From: Stenotrophomonas lactitubi | GTDB lineage: Bacteria; Pseudomonadota; Gammaproteobacteria; Xanthomonadales; Xanthomonadaceae | Direction of reading: 5' to 3' | DNA: 64,000 nucleotides | Assembly: GCF_002803515.1 (NCBI RefSeq) | Contig: NZ_PHQX01000001.1 | Location: 1,798,001 to 1,862,000 of the forward strand | The notes under the pieces: generated by a model | What the model saw: only the letters and a program-made list of their open reading frames with translations | Told to the model about the DNA's origin: nothing | The model's database searches: none | Shown here: positions 43,005 through 54,085 of the stretch, one piece after another | Numbering within the stretch: position 1 is the first letter of the stretch | How the letters are laid out: every line of letters starts with the position of its first letter | Position numbers and translations under genes: made by a program

Positions 43005-43350
43005 GTACTACCCCTTTCAAGCGCCCCTGACGCATCCCGGATAGTGCCATGGCGTGGAGCGCGGCGTCAGCCACGCAGTGCAATCGGATTGCAGCGGACC
43101 AGGGCGGACCTGAAGGGTGCGTTGAGGGTTCGACCCGCCCATCCCTTTGTCGCATCCGCCCCGCTCGCAATCCCGCCGGGCGGATGCCGACAGTCCGCAG
43201 GCAGGCACAGCCGACATCGCCGATAGCATTGCAGCGCAAGGCTCCAGCGTCGCTGCGTCGTATGCAACGATTCTGAAAATGTTGAAAGTGGTGTCGGCTT
43301 CAGCCCTACTGCATTGGCATCGCGCACAACCGGGCGTATTCCTTGCTGTG
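43005..43350. other. Non-coding stretch before the structured leader
   Basis: About 345 bp with several small inverted repeats (for example GCAATCGGATTGC near 43080) but no supportable ORF. It may contain the promoter for the following small-protein locus. Confidence 0.4.
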
Positions 43351-43554
43351 CCACCTTGAACAGGTGGCCGGGCTTCGAAACCCCGGTTCTACGCTGAAGT
43401 AAACGCTTGCCAGCCGGCATCACCCATCAGGTGGTGCCGGCTGGCAATCCGTCGGCCGGCTATGGCGGGCGGTGCGTGGAGGCCTTGTGCCTGCCGGTTC
43501 CAGCGTAGACCGGGTTTCGAACCACGCACCGTCCGCCACCTTTATCGGTGGCGG
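43351..43554 (+). ncRNA. Multi-hairpin leader RNA of the 43.6-kb small-protein gene
   Basis: In order: CCACCT-TGAAC-AGGTGG (43351-43367); a long-range stem between TTCGAAACCCCGGTTCTACG with CTG (43374-43396) and CAGCGTAGACCGGGTTTCGA with A (43501-43521), complementary apart from two one-base bulges; inside it an 11-bp hairpin GCCAGCCGGCA / TGCCGGCTGGC (43409-43419 / 43435-43445) capped by CACC/GGTG; and last CCGCCACC-TTTATC-GGTGGCGG (43533-43554). The nested design suggests a conserved cis-regulatory RNA or a mobile palindromic unit. That it is transcribed is inferred from its place directly before a strong ribosome site. Confidence 0.55.
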
Positions 43555-43582
43555 CTTCTGCCTGCACGCAAGGAGCCCAGCC

Positions 43583-43939
43583 ATGACCACGCCCTACTCC
43601 CCTGCCCCACAGCCCATCCATGAGGCGCCCTCCCCCGGGCCCGCCGTGGACCCCAACACCCTCATCGCGCTGCTGCACAGCATCGGCTCGGGCGTTGCCG
43701 CCAACGGCCAGCCCTGGCCAGAGCGCCATCAGCTACGTGGCCGGCAGATGGCCCTGGCGGATACCGATTGCTCACTGACAGGCCTGCGCGTGGTGCTGGA
43801 AGTGCTGCTGGCCGCAGAACGCACCCGCCAGAACGGCGAGCCGGAACAGTACGTTGGCGACCGGGTGATGGAAGGGCTGATCATGGCCGGCATGGGGCTC
43901 GTAGCCCACGCAAGCGAGCGGCTGCAGCCGGCAGACTGA
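43583..43939 (+). CDS. Small protein behind the structured leader, unknown
   Basis: A 118-residue protein. The N-terminus is Pro-rich (TTPYSPAPQPIHEAPSPGPA), followed by a helical part (DPNTLIALLHSIGSGV) and a C-terminal helix (VMEGLIMAGMGLVAHASERLQ). The plan resembles the small Pseudomonas proteins (DUF3077/DUF6124-like) that also sit behind long inverted-repeat leaders, but I cannot confirm homology. It has AAGGAG at 43570-43575, eight... seven bases before ATG 43583. It is followed 12 bp later by another small gene, probably in one transcript. Confidence 0.6.
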   Translation: MTTPYSPAPQPIHEAPSPGPAVDPNTLIALLHSIGSGVAANGQPWPERHQLRGRQMALADTDCSLTGLRVVLEVLLAAERTRQNGEPEQYVGDRVMEGLIMAGMGLVAHASERLQPAD

Positions 43940-43951
43940 AGGATTGCCCTG

Positions 43952-44455
43952 GTGAAGTGCACGGTGGTTGCGCGCACTCCGCTGATGAAGGTGCACCACG
44001 CAGTGATGTGGGTGCTTTTCCTGGCGCTGGTCGTTGCAGCACGGATTCATTGGCCAGAGCCTGAAGAGCCAGAGATCCTCGCGTACCGGGGCGTATCCGA
44101 TGAGACGTTCTGGACGCTGCGCCGCCACGCAGTCCGCTTCGCAGAGGCGCGGGCGCGGGAAGGCTTCGAGTTCACAGATGGGTCGAACGCAGCGTCTTCC
44201 TTCCAGATCCAGTGCAGGGGTGTACCCGTCCTGTACGTGGAGAGGGAGCAGTCCCTTCTATTGATCAGCCTGCCACTTGGGGCCGGGCGACGGGCGCCTG
44301 CCATCTTCTTCCTGCAGGCCACGCTGGCGTGGCCACTGCAGCCATTGAGCTATCTGGATCAGGTCCTCGAGGGTGTGCAGGAGCCAACGTTGCAGGATCG
44401 ATTGCTGCTGATGGTTGCTGGCGATGTGCCAGAGGATGAGCGCTGTGGCAGGTAA
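43952..44455 (+). CDS. Single-pass membrane-anchored protein, unknown
   Basis: A 167-residue protein. The N-terminal helix (VHHAVMWVLFLALVVAARI, ~14-32) probably anchors it. The rest is soluble, with one Cys in FQIQCRGVPVLYVER and a final Cys. The start is GTG 43952 with GAAGGA eight bases upstream, 12 bp after the preceding gene, so the two are likely co-expressed. Not recognised. Confidence 0.6.
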   Translation: MKCTVVARTPLMKVHHAVMWVLFLALVVAARIHWPEPEEPEILAYRGVSDETFWTLRRHAVRFAEARAREGFEFTDGSNAASSFQIQCRGVPVLYVEREQSLLLISLPLGAGRRAPAIFFLQATLAWPLQPLSYLDQVLEGVQEPTLQDRLLLMVAGDVPEDERCGR

Positions 44456-44545
44456 GAGCAGTCGAGCCGGTGCCGAAGGACTTGGGTCTAATCGTCGATG
44501 ACCATGTGCCGAGGCGCCTTCGCGGGCGCCTCGGCGGCCGCTCCC

Positions 44546-47500
44546 TTACGCGCTGATGCGCGCCGCGGCGCTCATGGCATGCCCTTGATCGTAAGCCGCA
44601 TGACCCAGCAATGGCTCCGCCACCTTGCCCTGCGCCTCACTCCAGCCGGTGCTGGCATCTCCGGCAAATCCGCCGATGGCCTCAATCAGCTGCCGCACTT
44701 CGGCACTGGTCGACGCATCCACCGCACGGGCCGAAGCAAGTGAGGTTGCTGCTGACAGCGGCTTTAGCTGGCCGGCGATCGCCGATGCCGAGATGGCGTT
44801 GCCTCCATCCCCAGGCTGCACGAACGCGATGGCGTACTGCCCGCCCTGGAAATGCTTCAGCACCCGCATCTGCTGAGCAGAATCGCCGTCAACCCGCACG
44901 AGCAGATCATCGCCATCACGGTAGTAGCTCAAGCGGCTGCGTGCGATGCCGTCGAAGTACAGCCAGTCGGTGCCGCCGCCGGTGTTATCCACGGTATCCA
45001 CACCGCCACCTGCACGGTAGAAGTAGGTGTCGTTGCCTGTACCACCGAACAACAGGTCGTTGCCGTCTTCGCCCACCAGCTGGTCGTCGCCCGCACCACC
45101 GATCAGGATGTCGTTGCCTGAACCACTGAAGCTGCCATTGCCGCCTGACAGGTAGTCGTTGCCATCGCCTCCCTCGAGCTTGTCATCCCCACCCATGCCG
45201 AACAGGGTGTCGTCGCCGCCCAGCCCCTGGATACGGTCGCGGCCATTGGTGCCCACCAGCTGCTCGCCCGCGGCAGTGCCAGCAATCTGGGACGGGTAGT
45301 CGCCATCGTTGCCGCCCCCCGGGTTGCCGCCGGCACCTGGCACCAGGGCGTTGATGGCGGCCGTATTCAACGCATTGCCGCCGACAGGTTGCAGGTAGTC
45401 CAGTGCCATGTCGCCACCGAGGAAGTGATTGGTGACGGTTACCTTCTGGTTGGCATTGCCGTTGACGGTGATCACCAGGTTGTCGCCGTCACGGGCGAAG
45501 GCCAGCTTGGAGAGCGAGATGTCGTTCTGGAAGATCAGCCAGTCCGTACCGCCGCCCGTGTTGTCTATGACATCGATGCCGCCGCCATAGACGTACTGAT
45601 CATCACCTGCGCCGCCGATGAGTGCGTTGCTTCCGTCCTCGCCGCGCAATGTGTCATTGCCCAGCCCGCCTTCGAGGCGATCGTCGCCTGAGCCGCTGCC
45701 GCTGCCATTGCCGCCGGACAGGTAGTCGTTTCCGTCGCCGCCGCGCAGGGTGTCATTGCCGCCCATGCCGAACAGTGTGTCGGCGCCGGCCAGGCCCTCG
45801 ATGAGATCCTTGCCCGAGCTGCCCGCCAGCTGTTCGCCGGCGGCCGTTCCCTGGATGACTTGGTCGAACTGCCCGCCGGTGCCGCCACCGGCGACAATCT
45901 GGTTGATCTGCGCGGTGGTCAGGTACGAACCGCCATCCGGTTGCACATAGTCGATCGCGGCGTCGCCGCCGATGAAGTGGTTTGTGACGCGGACGGACGG
46001 CGTGGCCGCGTTGTCCAGCGTGATCAGCAGGTCGTTGCCGTCGCGGCTGAACGAAATCCGCTCGCGGCTGATGCCGCCGGTGAAGAACACACCGTCAAAG
46101 CCTCCCCCGGTGTTGTCCACCTTATCGGTGCCGCTGCCGGTGTCGAAGACGTACTTGTCATCGCCGCTACCGCCGACCAGCGTGTCGTTGCCGCCCCCGC
46201 CGACGATCGTATCGTTCCCCCCCAGCCCGTGGATGATGTTGGATTCCGCATTGCCGGCAAGGTAGTTGTCGAGCGCATTGCCACTGCCATTGATGGCACC
46301 AGCACCGTTAAGGAACAGATTTTCGATGTTGTCCGACAGCGCGTACGAGGCGCTCGACTGGACCTGGTCCTTGCCGGCACCGACGGCCTCGATCACCACG
46401 TCGGCACTGTCATCGACAATATAGACATCATCGCCGGCGCCGCCTTCCATGCGGTCGATACCTTCGCCGCCATCGTGGTAGTCGTTGCCGTTGCCTCCGT
46501 ACAGAGTGTCGCTGCCGCTGCCACCAAACAGCGAATCATTGCCATCCAGGCCGTACAGCAGATCGTCGCCATCCCAGCCGCCCAGGGTGTTGGCACCGGC
46601 ATTGCCGGTGATCACGTTGTCCAGCCCGTTACCATTGCCGGTCTGGATGCCGACGGCCAGAATCAGATTCTCGACCTCATCGGCAAGCACCAGGTTCGTT
46701 TCATAGCGCCGCTCTATGGTATCGACACCCTCCCCGACATGCTCGACGATCCAGTCGCCGCTGCTGTCGTTGATGTAGTAGTCGTCTCCTTCGCCACCCT
46801 GCATCCGGTCGCCACCGGCGCCACCGTCGAGGCGGTTGTTGCCTGCATTGCCGGTCAGCTGGTTGTTGCTGCCGTTGCCGGTGCCATTGATGTTGCCGGT
46901 GCCGGTCAGCACCAGATCTTCCAGGGTATCGCCGAGCACATAATCGATGCTGGATTCCACCGTGTCATGGCCTTCGTCGGCGAGTTCGACTACGACATCG
47001 CCCGCCTGGTCGACGACGTAGGTGTCGTCCCCCAGGCCACCCAGCATGCGATCAGCGCCCGCCCCGCCGTCCAGGCGATTGCTGTTGCTGTTGCCCATCA
47101 GTTCGTTGTCATCAACGCTGCCAATGGCGGTGATGGCGTTGCTCCCTTCCACCAGCACCAACCGCTCGATGTTGCTCGACAGAGCGTAGTCACTGGTGGC
47201 ATGCACGACATCGAGCCCCTCGCCTGCGAGTTCGACGATGCTGTCCAGCTGACTGTCCACGTAGTAGATGTCATCACCGGCACCGCCCTCCAGGTGATCG
47301 TCCCCGGACTGGCCATCAAGCACGTCGTTGCCGCTGTCACCCAGCAGGCGGTCGTTTCCTTGGCCGCCAAACAACTGGTCATCGCCGGCGCCGCCATCCA
47401 GCCGGTTGGCACCCTCGTTACCCGTGAGCACGTTGGCCAGTTCGTTGCCGGTGCCGTCGATGTCGGCTGCACCTGTCAGGGTCAGGGTCTCCAGCTGCGC

Positions 47501-50500
47501 GGATAGCGCGTAGGTCGCACTGCTCAATACATGGTCGTGTCCGCCGCCGGCGATCTCGACGATGCGGTCATTGCTGCTGTCCACGACATAGGTGTCGTCA
47601 CCCGCACCGCCGCGCGCCTCATCCACACCCTCGCCACCGTCGAGCCAGTCGTTGCCAGCTCCGCCCTCCAGCAGGTCGGCACCCTGTCCGCCGAACAGAC
47701 GATCATCACCGGCTTCGCCGTACAGTGAGTCATCGCCGTCATGGCCATGGACCATGTCGTCGCCATCTCCGGCGTGCACGGTGTTTTGGCCGGCGTTGCC
47801 ATGGATGACGTCGGCCAACGGGGTCGATTCGAGCACCGCCAGATCCAGAGCTGCAGGATCCAGCAGGCGGGTGTGGCCGCCGGCCACCAGCGACAGACCC
47901 AGGACCGCCAGGCCGGTGATCGGATCGAAATAGCGCTCAAGGCGGATCTGGTCGGCACTGCCGTCGAGGAATGTCAGGACCAGATCGGCATTGTCACGTC
48001 GCAGTACGGCCGAGGCCAGCGCCCGATCGACAAGCTGCACGGTGGTTGTGCCCTCTGTATCCAGGATCATGTCCTGGCCGTCACCGATGGCGAACCGGTA
48101 CTGGTCATCACCACTGCCACCGGCCAGACGGTCATTGCCCGCATCGCCCTGCAGGAGGTCATTGCCCTCCCCGCCCATCAGCTCATCGTCGTCGGCACCG
48201 CCGCGCAGCTCGTCGTTGCCCTGCTCGCCGGCCAGCCAGTCGCGCCCCTCGCCGCCATCCAGCACGTCGTTGCCGCCACCGCCGTAGAGCGCGTCCATAT
48301 CCGCGCCACCGGACAACTGGTCATCGCCTTCGCCGCCATCCAGCGTGTCGCTGCCCTGGCCGCCATCCAGCAGGTCGCTGCCATCGCCGCCCTGCAGTGT
48401 GTCGTCGCCTTCGCCGCCGAACAGCTGGTCATTGCCTTGCCCGCCGGACAGGGTGTCATGGCCACCCTCACCGGAAAGCACGTCGTCGCCTTCATAACCC
48501 TGCAGGTGGTCATCGCCGGCAGTGGCCACCTGCACCCGCTGGCGCACGGCTGCAACGGTCCATACGGTGCCATCGGCAAAGCGGATCTCATCCACACGCG
48601 AGGGTCCATTGCCGTCGTTCTGGAAGTAACGCGATACCGTCAGGCGATCGGTGCTGCCTGCACGCACCAGCAGCAGGTCGTCGCCGACGCGGCTGGCAAT
48701 GATGTTCGCCGGCGCTATGTCCGCTGCGAACGAAATCGCGTCAAGGCGTCCAGCACTGTCATCATGATTGTCGATCACATCCTGGCCGAATCCAGCGGCG
48801 AACGCGTACACGTCATTGCCGTGGCCACCACGCAGCTGATCGTTGCCGACGCCGCCCCACAGCTGGTCATCGCCGGCCCCTCCATCCAGTGTGTCGTTGC
48901 CGCTGCCGCCCACCAGCAGGTCCTGGCCGTCACCACCATTGAGGCGGTCGTCGCCCTCTCCACCGTCAAGCTGGTCATTGCCATCGTCGCCGTTCAACGT
49001 GTCCGCGCCACCACCACCGGTCAGGGTGTCGTTGCCGCCGCGGCCACTGAGCCACTCGTTGCCGTCCCCGCCATGGATGATGTCGTCGCTGTCGTAGCCA
49101 TAGAGATCATCCACGCCCGGCACCGGGATCAGGACCAGCGCCTTGACGTCGGCAATGCTCCACTGCACCCCGTTGGAGAAACGGATGCGATCCAGGCGAT
49201 AGTCACTCTGGCCATCCGCGCGGAAGTAGTCCTGGATATCGACGCGGTCGCCGGTACTGATGATCTGGATGCACAGATAGTCGCCACTGCGCCATACCTT
49301 CAGGTCTGAAGGCAGGATGCCCGCGCCGATCTCGAGCGTGTCGATGCGGCCGCCGGAGGAATCGTAGTTGTTGATGCGGTCATGACCGCTGCCACGCCCG
49401 AACAGATAGCGGTCACTGCCTTCGCCGCCCTGCAGATAGTCATCCCCCGCGCCGCCGTCCAGAACATCGTTGCCAGCACCGCCGTAGAGTGCATCCGTGC
49501 CCAGCCCGCCTTCCAGGCGATCCGCACCGGCACTGCCGCTCAGGCTGTCGTTGCCTGCGTCGCCGTACAGCAGATCATCGCCCTCCCCGCCATCCAGATT
49601 GTCTTCACCTTCGCCTCCGGACAACAGGTCGGCACCGGCGCTGCCGGACAGGGTGTCGTTGCCTGCGTCGCCGTACAGGGTGTCGCTGCCCTGGCCGCCG
49701 TCCAACAGATCGTCGCCGGCACCGCCGAGGATGAGGTCATCACCTGCGCCGCCGCGCAGCTGCTCGCGCACATCGGAGGCCTGGTCGCGTCCAACAAGGA
49801 TTCCATCATTGCTGCCCAGGTTGCCTGCCACCGAGCCGTCCGTCGCTACGCTGCTCAGCAGCAGGCCTGCGGCGGCCAGTGCCGCACCAAGGTCAGGCTG
49901 GGCCTCCGCCTGCAGAAGCCAGGTGCGCAGCATGGTCTCGCCTGCGGACCATCCGTTGCCCAACAGGAAGCGCCCCTGCGCCCGCAGCAGCTCGGCCAGG
50001 TCGATGATGGCATCGGCCTGGCTGTTGGCGAAGCGCGTGTTGAGCTTCGCTTCAAGTGGCGCAAAGGCAAAGCTGACCTGGCCCGCCTGCACATCCCAGG
50101 TGGGCTGGATCAGGTCGGTGTAGCCCTTCAGGCGCGACTTGCTGCTGAGCGTTGCGTAGAAGGCTTCAAAGATCGCATCGTAGACCTGTACATACTGCTG
50201 CACGGTCTGCGTTCCCCACCAGACATCGGTAATCGGCGCGTAGCCCATGATCGCTTCGACCACGCGCATCTTCATGGTCTGCACCTCATCCAGCCAGGTT
50301 GGTTCAGGCCATACCAGCACTTCATTGGGGCGCAGCCGCACCACGTTGGTGGAGTTGGGGTCCTCCACGCCACCGCCGCTGTTGACGCGGATGGCCTGCG
50401 AAGAGAAGTAGGGACTGGTACGCGCCCATTCCAGGATCAGATCATCAAGCAGGTCACGCTGTACCTGGCGGGTCTCTCCCGCAGAGAAGCTGACCAGCAG

Positions 50501-51916
50501 GGCCTGCAATGCGGGAGACAGTGCGGCGGCCTGGTGCAGAGAGCGCAGGTTGCCGATGCCGCGGCTGTTGACCAGCCCGCGGATGGCCTCCGGTACCGCA
50601 ACATCCTCGGCATAGTCCGAGCGCAGGCTGTCGTTGTCGAAGTTGAAATCCTGAAGCAGATGCGTCTGTTCCGCACCATTCGCATCGCGCCGGCCAAATG
50701 TTGAAGAGCCCAGGAGTGCCCCCCCCTCCACGTCGCCGCTGGCGCCGCCCATGGTGGTACCGAGGAAGGTGATGCCCAGCTCCTGCAGGGTCAGCAGCTC
50801 CCCTGCATCGGTGATGCCGTTGCCATTGGCGTCGCGCCACACCGACAGCGACGCGAAGGACGCATCGTTCACATCGATCCGGCCGTCGGCGTTGTCATCC
50901 AATGCCGCCAGTGCCTGGAAGCCATCAGCGGCTCGCTGCCCGTTGGCCAGACGTGTCTGGTCGCCGAACAGTTCGCGACCCGAATCGATTCGACCGTTGC
51001 CATCCAGGTCACGAACCAGCAGACCATCGCGAGCATCCACCCAGCCGCTGGCGGTGCGGATACCATCGCCATCGTGGTCGAAGAGGGTGCCGGCCCAGCC
51101 TCGTTCGGCCACCGTGCGCACTTGGCCGTCTCCATCCAGATCCAGTGCCAGTGGATCGTAACGCTCGATGCGGTAGGTGTTGTCGCCGCGGATGCGCCGC
51201 GCGAGGTCCTCGAACCGATCAATGAAGCGGCCCAGGCCATTGTCCATGGCCCAGCCCATTCCCTCGCCGAGCAGGTCAAGGAACCGACCGAACCCATGGT
51301 CCATGGCCCAGCCCATCGCCTCGCTCAGCGGCGCTTCCAGGCCGGCCGCGCGCAGCACGCCGTTGATGTTCGACAGGATGGCGGCGGCAAGATCCTGCAC
51401 GTAGCCGGTCACCGTACCGTCCTCGCTCTGCACCTGGACGAAGTCCTCCCCCAGCCCCAGCGGCGGATCGAACTGGTCACCCAGCGTGCCCGCCCATCGG
51501 TCAGCCTCACCGAGCTGCATATCCTGCACGGCGGTCATCACATCCTTGCCAATGATGTCACCCAGCGATTGCACATTGCCGCCCAGTACGTCGTTCACCA
51601 CTGTGTTGGCAAGGTGATCGGAGCCCTGCTGGAACCATGCCTCATTGGCGTTGAGTCCATTGATCGTGCCCTGCCACATCGTGGCACCACGGACCAGGTC
51701 GCTTACCAGGCTGCCGTCATTCGCATTGATCTTGCCAGCGGCATCGAACCAGTTGGACATCTTGTTGAGCTCGGTAGCCGTGGCAGCGTCCGAGGTGCGG
51801 GCCTGGGCTGCGGCCAGATCTCTGAGATAGCGATAGGCCTCGGCATGCTGGCCTGAGTTGCTGTAGTTCTGAAGCGTTGTGCGCTGGGACGAATCGAGAT
51901 TGAGAATACCGGACAT
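44546..51916 (-). CDS. Giant RTX calcium-binding protein secreted by the adjacent type I system
   Basis: A 2,456-residue protein. An N-terminal helical region (~1-240) contains a duplicated GWAMDxGxGRFxD unit (about 201-233). EF-hand-like Ca sites follow ([35 protein letters not shown], ~245-380), typical of FrpC-like RTX proteins, then an unassigned domain (~400-720). From ~727 to ~2300 there are many GGxGxDxLx nonapeptide blocks, interrupted by MECD-like segments (for example [20 protein letters not shown]) and by [22 protein letters not shown] units. The non-repeat C-terminus (~2370-2456) should carry the secretion signal. AAGGAAG precedes ATG 51916. Adhesin, toxin or S-layer-like roles are all possible. 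Confidence 0.88.
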   Translation of the reverse strand: MSGILNLDSSQRTTLQNYSNSGQHAEAYRYLRDLAAAQARTSDAATATELNKMSNWFDAAGKINANDGSLVSDLVRGATMWQGTINGLNANEAWFQQGSDHLANTVVNDVLGGNVQSLGDIIGKDVMTAVQDMQLGEADRWAGTLGDQFDPPLGLGEDFVQVQSEDGTVTGYVQDLAAAILSNINGVLRAAGLEAPLSEAMGWAMDHGFGRFLDLLGEGMGWAMDNGLGRFIDRFEDLARRIRGDNTYRIERYDPLALDLDGDGQVRTVAERGWAGTLFDHDGDGIRTASGWVDARDGLLVRDLDGNGRIDSGRELFGDQTRLANGQRAADGFQALAALDDNADGRIDVNDASFASLSVWRDANGNGITDAGELLTLQELGITFLGTTMGGASGDVEGGALLGSSTFGRRDANGAEQTHLLQDFNFDNDSLRSDYAEDVAVPEAIRGLVNSRGIGNLRSLHQAAALSPALQALLVSFSAGETRQVQRDLLDDLILEWARTSPYFSSQAIRVNSGGGVEDPNSTNVVRLRPNEVLVWPEPTWLDEVQTMKMRVVEAIMGYAPITDVWWGTQTVQQYVQVYDAIFEAFYATLSSKSRLKGYTDLIQPTWDVQAGQVSFAFAPLEAKLNTRFANSQADAIIDLAELLRAQGRFLLGNGWSAGETMLRTWLLQAEAQPDLGAALAAAGLLLSSVATDGSVAGNLGSNDGILVGRDQASDVREQLRGGAGDDLILGGAGDDLLDGGQGSDTLYGDAGNDTLSGSAGADLLSGGEGEDNLDGGEGDDLLYGDAGNDSLSGSAGADRLEGGLGTDALYGGAGNDVLDGGAGDDYLQGGEGSDRYLFGRGSGHDRINNYDSSGGRIDTLEIGAGILPSDLKVWRSGDYLCIQIISTGDRVDIQDYFRADGQSDYRLDRIRFSNGVQWSIADVKALVLIPVPGVDDLYGYDSDDIIHGGDGNEWLSGRGGNDTLTGGGGADTLNGDDGNDQLDGGEGDDRLNGGDGQDLLVGGSGNDTLDGGAGDDQLWGGVGNDQLRGGHGNDVYAFAAGFGQDVIDNHDDSAGRLDAISFAADIAPANIIASRVGDDLLLVRAGSTDRLTVSRYFQNDGNGPSRVDEIRFADGTVWTVAAVRQRVQVATAGDDHLQGYEGDDVLSGEGGHDTLSGGQGNDQLFGGEGDDTLQGGDGSDLLDGGQGSDTLDGGEGDDQLSGGADMDALYGGGGNDVLDGGEGRDWLAGEQGNDELRGGADDDELMGGEGNDLLQGDAGNDRLAGGSGDDQYRFAIGDGQDMILDTEGTTTVQLVDRALASAVLRRDNADLVLTFLDGSADQIRLERYFDPITGLAVLGLSLVAGGHTRLLDPAALDLAVLESTPLADVIHGNAGQNTVHAGDGDDMVHGHDGDDSLYGEAGDDRLFGGQGADLLEGGAGNDWLDGGEGVDEARGGAGDDTYVVDSSNDRIVEIAGGGHDHVLSSATYALSAQLETLTLTGAADIDGTGNELANVLTGNEGANRLDGGAGDDQLFGGQGNDRLLGDSGNDVLDGQSGDDHLEGGAGDDIYYVDSQLDSIVELAGEGLDVVHATSDYALSSNIERLVLVEGSNAITAIGSVDDNELMGNSNSNRLDGGAGADRMLGGLGDDTYVVDQAGDVVVELADEGHDTVESSIDYVLGDTLEDLVLTGTGNINGTGNGSNNQLTGNAGNNRLDGGAGGDRMQGGEGDDYYINDSSGDWIVEHVGEGVDTIERRYETNLVLADEVENLILAVGIQTGNGNGLDNVITGNAGANTLGGWDGDDLLYGLDGNDSLFGGSGSDTLYGGNGNDYHDGGEGIDRMEGGAGDDVYIVDDSADVVIEAVGAGKDQVQSSASYALSDNIENLFLNGAGAINGSGNALDNYLAGNAESNIIHGLGGNDTIVGGGGNDTLVGGSGDDKYVFDTGSGTDKVDNTGGGFDGVFFTGGISRERISFSRDGNDLLITLDNAATPSVRVTNHFIGGDAAIDYVQPDGGSYLTTAQINQIVAGGGTGGQFDQVIQGTAAGEQLAGSSGKDLIEGLAGADTLFGMGGNDTLRGGDGNDYLSGGNGSGSGSGDDRLEGGLGNDTLRGEDGSNALIGGAGDDQYVYGGGIDVIDNTGGGTDWLIFQNDISLSKLAFARDGDNLVITVNGNANQKVTVTNHFLGGDMALDYLQPVGGNALNTAAINALVPGAGGNPGGGNDGDYPSQIAGTAAGEQLVGTNGRDRIQGLGGDDTLFGMGGDDKLEGGDGNDYLSGGNGSFSGSGNDILIGGAGDDQLVGEDGNDLLFGGTGNDTYFYRAGGGVDTVDNTGGGTDWLYFDGIARSRLSYYRDGDDLLVRVDGDSAQQMRVLKHFQGGQYAIAFVQPGDGGNAISASAIAGQLKPLSAATSLASARAVDASTSAEVRQLIEAIGGFAGDASTGWSEAQGKVAEPLLGHAAYDQGHAMSAAARISA

Positions 51917-51987
51917 GTTCTTCCTTGATGCGGCATGGTGAAGGTTGAGGGGTAAGCAAGACCGTTACGAAGTGCACTGCAAATGCA

Positions 51988-52620
51988 TCAGGGGGCATGC
52001 CCGCCGGGCGCGATGCGCGTTCCCGTGCGCGGGCCCCTCTCGAAATCCTGTAGCGGCTGCGAGCAAGGCCGACCCTTGTACCAGGCATATGCCCAAGCCG
52101 CGAAGCGCAGATGGTCGGCGTGGCTCTCCGCGCCATATGAGTACTGCAGGTACAATCCATCCATCTGCACTTCTGCACGGTAGATACCCCTGCTCGGTGA
52201 GTCGTTCGACCATGCGGTGGCAAGCACCTCGTGTCCGCAGGGACCTATGAAGCGAAGCACGCTGTGCACCCGGGACCCGCTGTCGCGTTCCAGTCGCTCG
52301 AATCCACCGCCTTCATCAGTGACGCGCTCATCGCCTCGAAGTGACATTGACGAAGGCAGCGTGGCACCGACGCCCACAAGCAGGCGGAGGGTTGTCCATG
52401 GCGTCCCTGCTGCTCTGCCCGGTCCTTCCTTTACGCGGCCGTTGTCGCGGTTCAGGTAGACCACCACGGCGTTGGCGCCAGCCGGGTCAACGCCGGGCCG
52501 CAGCAGGTAGGGTCGAAGCATCACATGTACTGGGCGCTGGGGTGGCGGATCCTGGCACGCGGACAGGACTGCCAGCAGCGGAAGCAGGAGCAAGCGCAGA
52601 ATTCGCACGAATGACCTCAT
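51988..52620 (-). CDS. Lipoprotein encoded inside the RTX secretion operon
   Basis: A 210-residue protein with a lipoprotein signal peptide (VRILRLLLLPLLAVLSAC, lipobox LSAC at ~16-19). The mature part has two further cysteines (FIGPCGHEVL and YKGRPCSQPL) and no family that I recognise. ATG 52620 is chosen since it gives the complete signal peptide. An in-frame upstream start would hide it. It stands 71 bp before the RTX gene and 43 bp after the HlyD gene, so a role in handling the RTX substrate at the outer membrane, or in protection, is suggested by position only. Confidence 0.7.
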   Translation of the reverse strand: MRSFVRILRLLLLPLLAVLSACQDPPPQRPVHVMLRPYLLRPGVDPAGANAVVVYLNRDNGRVKEGPGRAAGTPWTTLRLLVGVGATLPSSMSLRGDERVTDEGGGFERLERDSGSRVHSVLRFIGPCGHEVLATAWSNDSPSRGIYRAEVQMDGLYLQYSYGAESHADHLRFAAWAYAWYKGRPCSQPLQDFERGPRTGTRIAPGGHAP

Positions 52621-52663
52621 TTGTAGAGTGGTATGGACGCCCGCCGCAGGCGCCAGGCGTGGA

Positions 52664-54085
52664 TCAACGCTCGCGCAGCGACTCGCCGGCATGCTGGCGC
52701 AATGGACTCAGCAGGTAATTGATGACCCGCCGTTTCCCGGTCTTGATCTCGGCACTCAGGCTCATGCCCGCCGTCATGCGCACGCTGACACCGTCGATCT
52801 GCAGGGTGGCCTTGTCCAGTTTCACCCGAACCGGGAATATCAGGCCCAGATTCTCGTCCTGCATCGCATCGTGGGAGACGCTCACTACTTTTCCTGTGAG
52901 GTAGCCGTAGCGGGTGTACGGGAAGCTCTCCACCTTCACGGTTACCGCCTGGCCGGTGCGCACAAAGCCGATGTCCTTGTTGAGGATGCTGGCTTCAACC
53001 TCCAGCGCTTCCTCGCTGGGGACCACAGCCAACAGCGGTTGCGCCGGAGTAACTACGCCGCCCACCGTGTGCACGACCAGTTGCTGCACGGTGCCATCGA
53101 CCGGGGCGCGCAGGGTCATCTGGCGGTCGCGCTGTTCCGTCCGCGATACTTCCGGAGTCATCTGCCCGATCTGTTCCTGTGCCGCGCGCAGCCCGTCCAG
53201 GGCTTGTTGCCGAAAGTCGGCCACCAACACCCTCAACTCTTCTTCAGCTGCCCGCTGGGCCGACCGGATCTCCTGCACGCGATTGCGCTGTGCGGCAAGG
53301 TCACGCTCGCCTGCGATGCGTTCCTGCTCGCGCAGCAGATAGTCGTGGCGACCCACGTAGTTGCCTTGCAACAAGCTGCGGTAGTCGTCTGCGCGCAGCC
53401 GAGAGATGCGTGCAGACTCCTCCAACGGTTTCACCGAGGCCTGGGTGGTTTCCAGTTCCGCGCGCCGCTGTGCGATCAATGCCTGCAGATTGTGGCGCTT
53501 GGCCTGCAGTGCCTCGTACTGGCTGCGCGCCAGCGCCTGCTCGGCCTGCACACGGTCGGCAGGGAGGTCGTTGTCGACACGGAACACGGGAGCCGCGCCG
53601 TCCTCCAGAGCCTCGGTGAGGGCGCGCAGGCGCAGAGCGGACATGCGCGCGTTCAGCAATGCATCGTCCGCTTTGGCAACGTCGGCCGCAGTGGCAGTGG
53701 CATCGAGCTCGATCAGCACCTGCCCTGCTTTCACCGTCTGGCCGTCACGTACCAGGATCCGCCGCACCACGCCGGTTTCCGCGGGCTGCACCACCTTGGT
53801 CCGCGAGTCCACGACGGTCCTGCCGGGCGCCACTGCGACGATATCGAGCTTGCCGAGGGTAGCCCAGAGCAGCGCCACGCAGAACAACGCGATGATGATG
53901 CGCATGGTCCACCGCGCGGTGGGCGACGCAGGTGTTTCAATCAGTTCCAGGTGCGCGGGCAGGAAGGCGCGCTCTTCGGCCTCGCGCGAAGGCGGATCCA
54001 TATCGTGCCGGACACGCCAAGCGCTACGGAACACTGCCAGGTAGCGCGCTGCGAAGACACGCACTCCGTCACGGATGTGCTTCAT
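52664..54085 (-). CDS. Type I secretion membrane-fusion protein (HlyD family)
   Basis: A 473-residue periplasmic adaptor. It has one N-terminal membrane helix (~60-80, [18 protein letters not shown]), then the barrel-sandwich halves ([31 protein letters not shown] and [23 protein letters not shown]) flanking a long coiled coil (~130-300), and the HlyD C-terminal [16 protein letters not shown] segment ([17 protein letters not shown]). It links the ABC exporter to an outer-membrane TolC, which is not encoded in the window. Its ATG overlaps the exporter stop by four bases. Confidence 0.93.
   Translation of the reverse strand: MKHIRDGVRVFAARYLAVFRSAWRVRHDMDPPSREAEERAFLPAHLELIETPASPTARWTMRIIIALFCVALLWATLGKLDIVAVAPGRTVVDSRTKVVQPAETGVVRRILVRDGQTVKAGQVLIELDATATAADVAKADDALLNARMSALRLRALTEALEDGAAPVFRVDNDLPADRVQAEQALARSQYEALQAKRHNLQALIAQRRAELETTQASVKPLEESARISRLRADDYRSLLQGNYVGRHDYLLREQERIAGERDLAAQRNRVQEIRSAQRAAEEELRVLVADFRQQALDGLRAAQEQIGQMTPEVSRTEQRDRQMTLRAPVDGTVQQLVVHTVGGVVTPAQPLLAVVPSEEALEVEASILNKDIGFVRTGQAVTVKVESFPYTRYGYLTGKVVSVSHDAMQDENLGLIFPVRVKLDKATLQIDGVSVRMTAGMSLSAEIKTGKRRVINYLLSPLRQHAGESLRER

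Noticed and set aside
45860..49309. Plus-strand frames of about 520-550 codons inside the RTX gene
   Set aside because: Antisense of the tandem Gly-Asp repeats, which keeps a reverse frame open. Product is a low-complexity Val/Ala repeat.
44546..49750. Regularly spaced DNA repeats that could look like a CRISPR array
   Set aside because: The repeats are imperfect, in coding register with 9-residue RTX units, and have no unique spacers of constant length.
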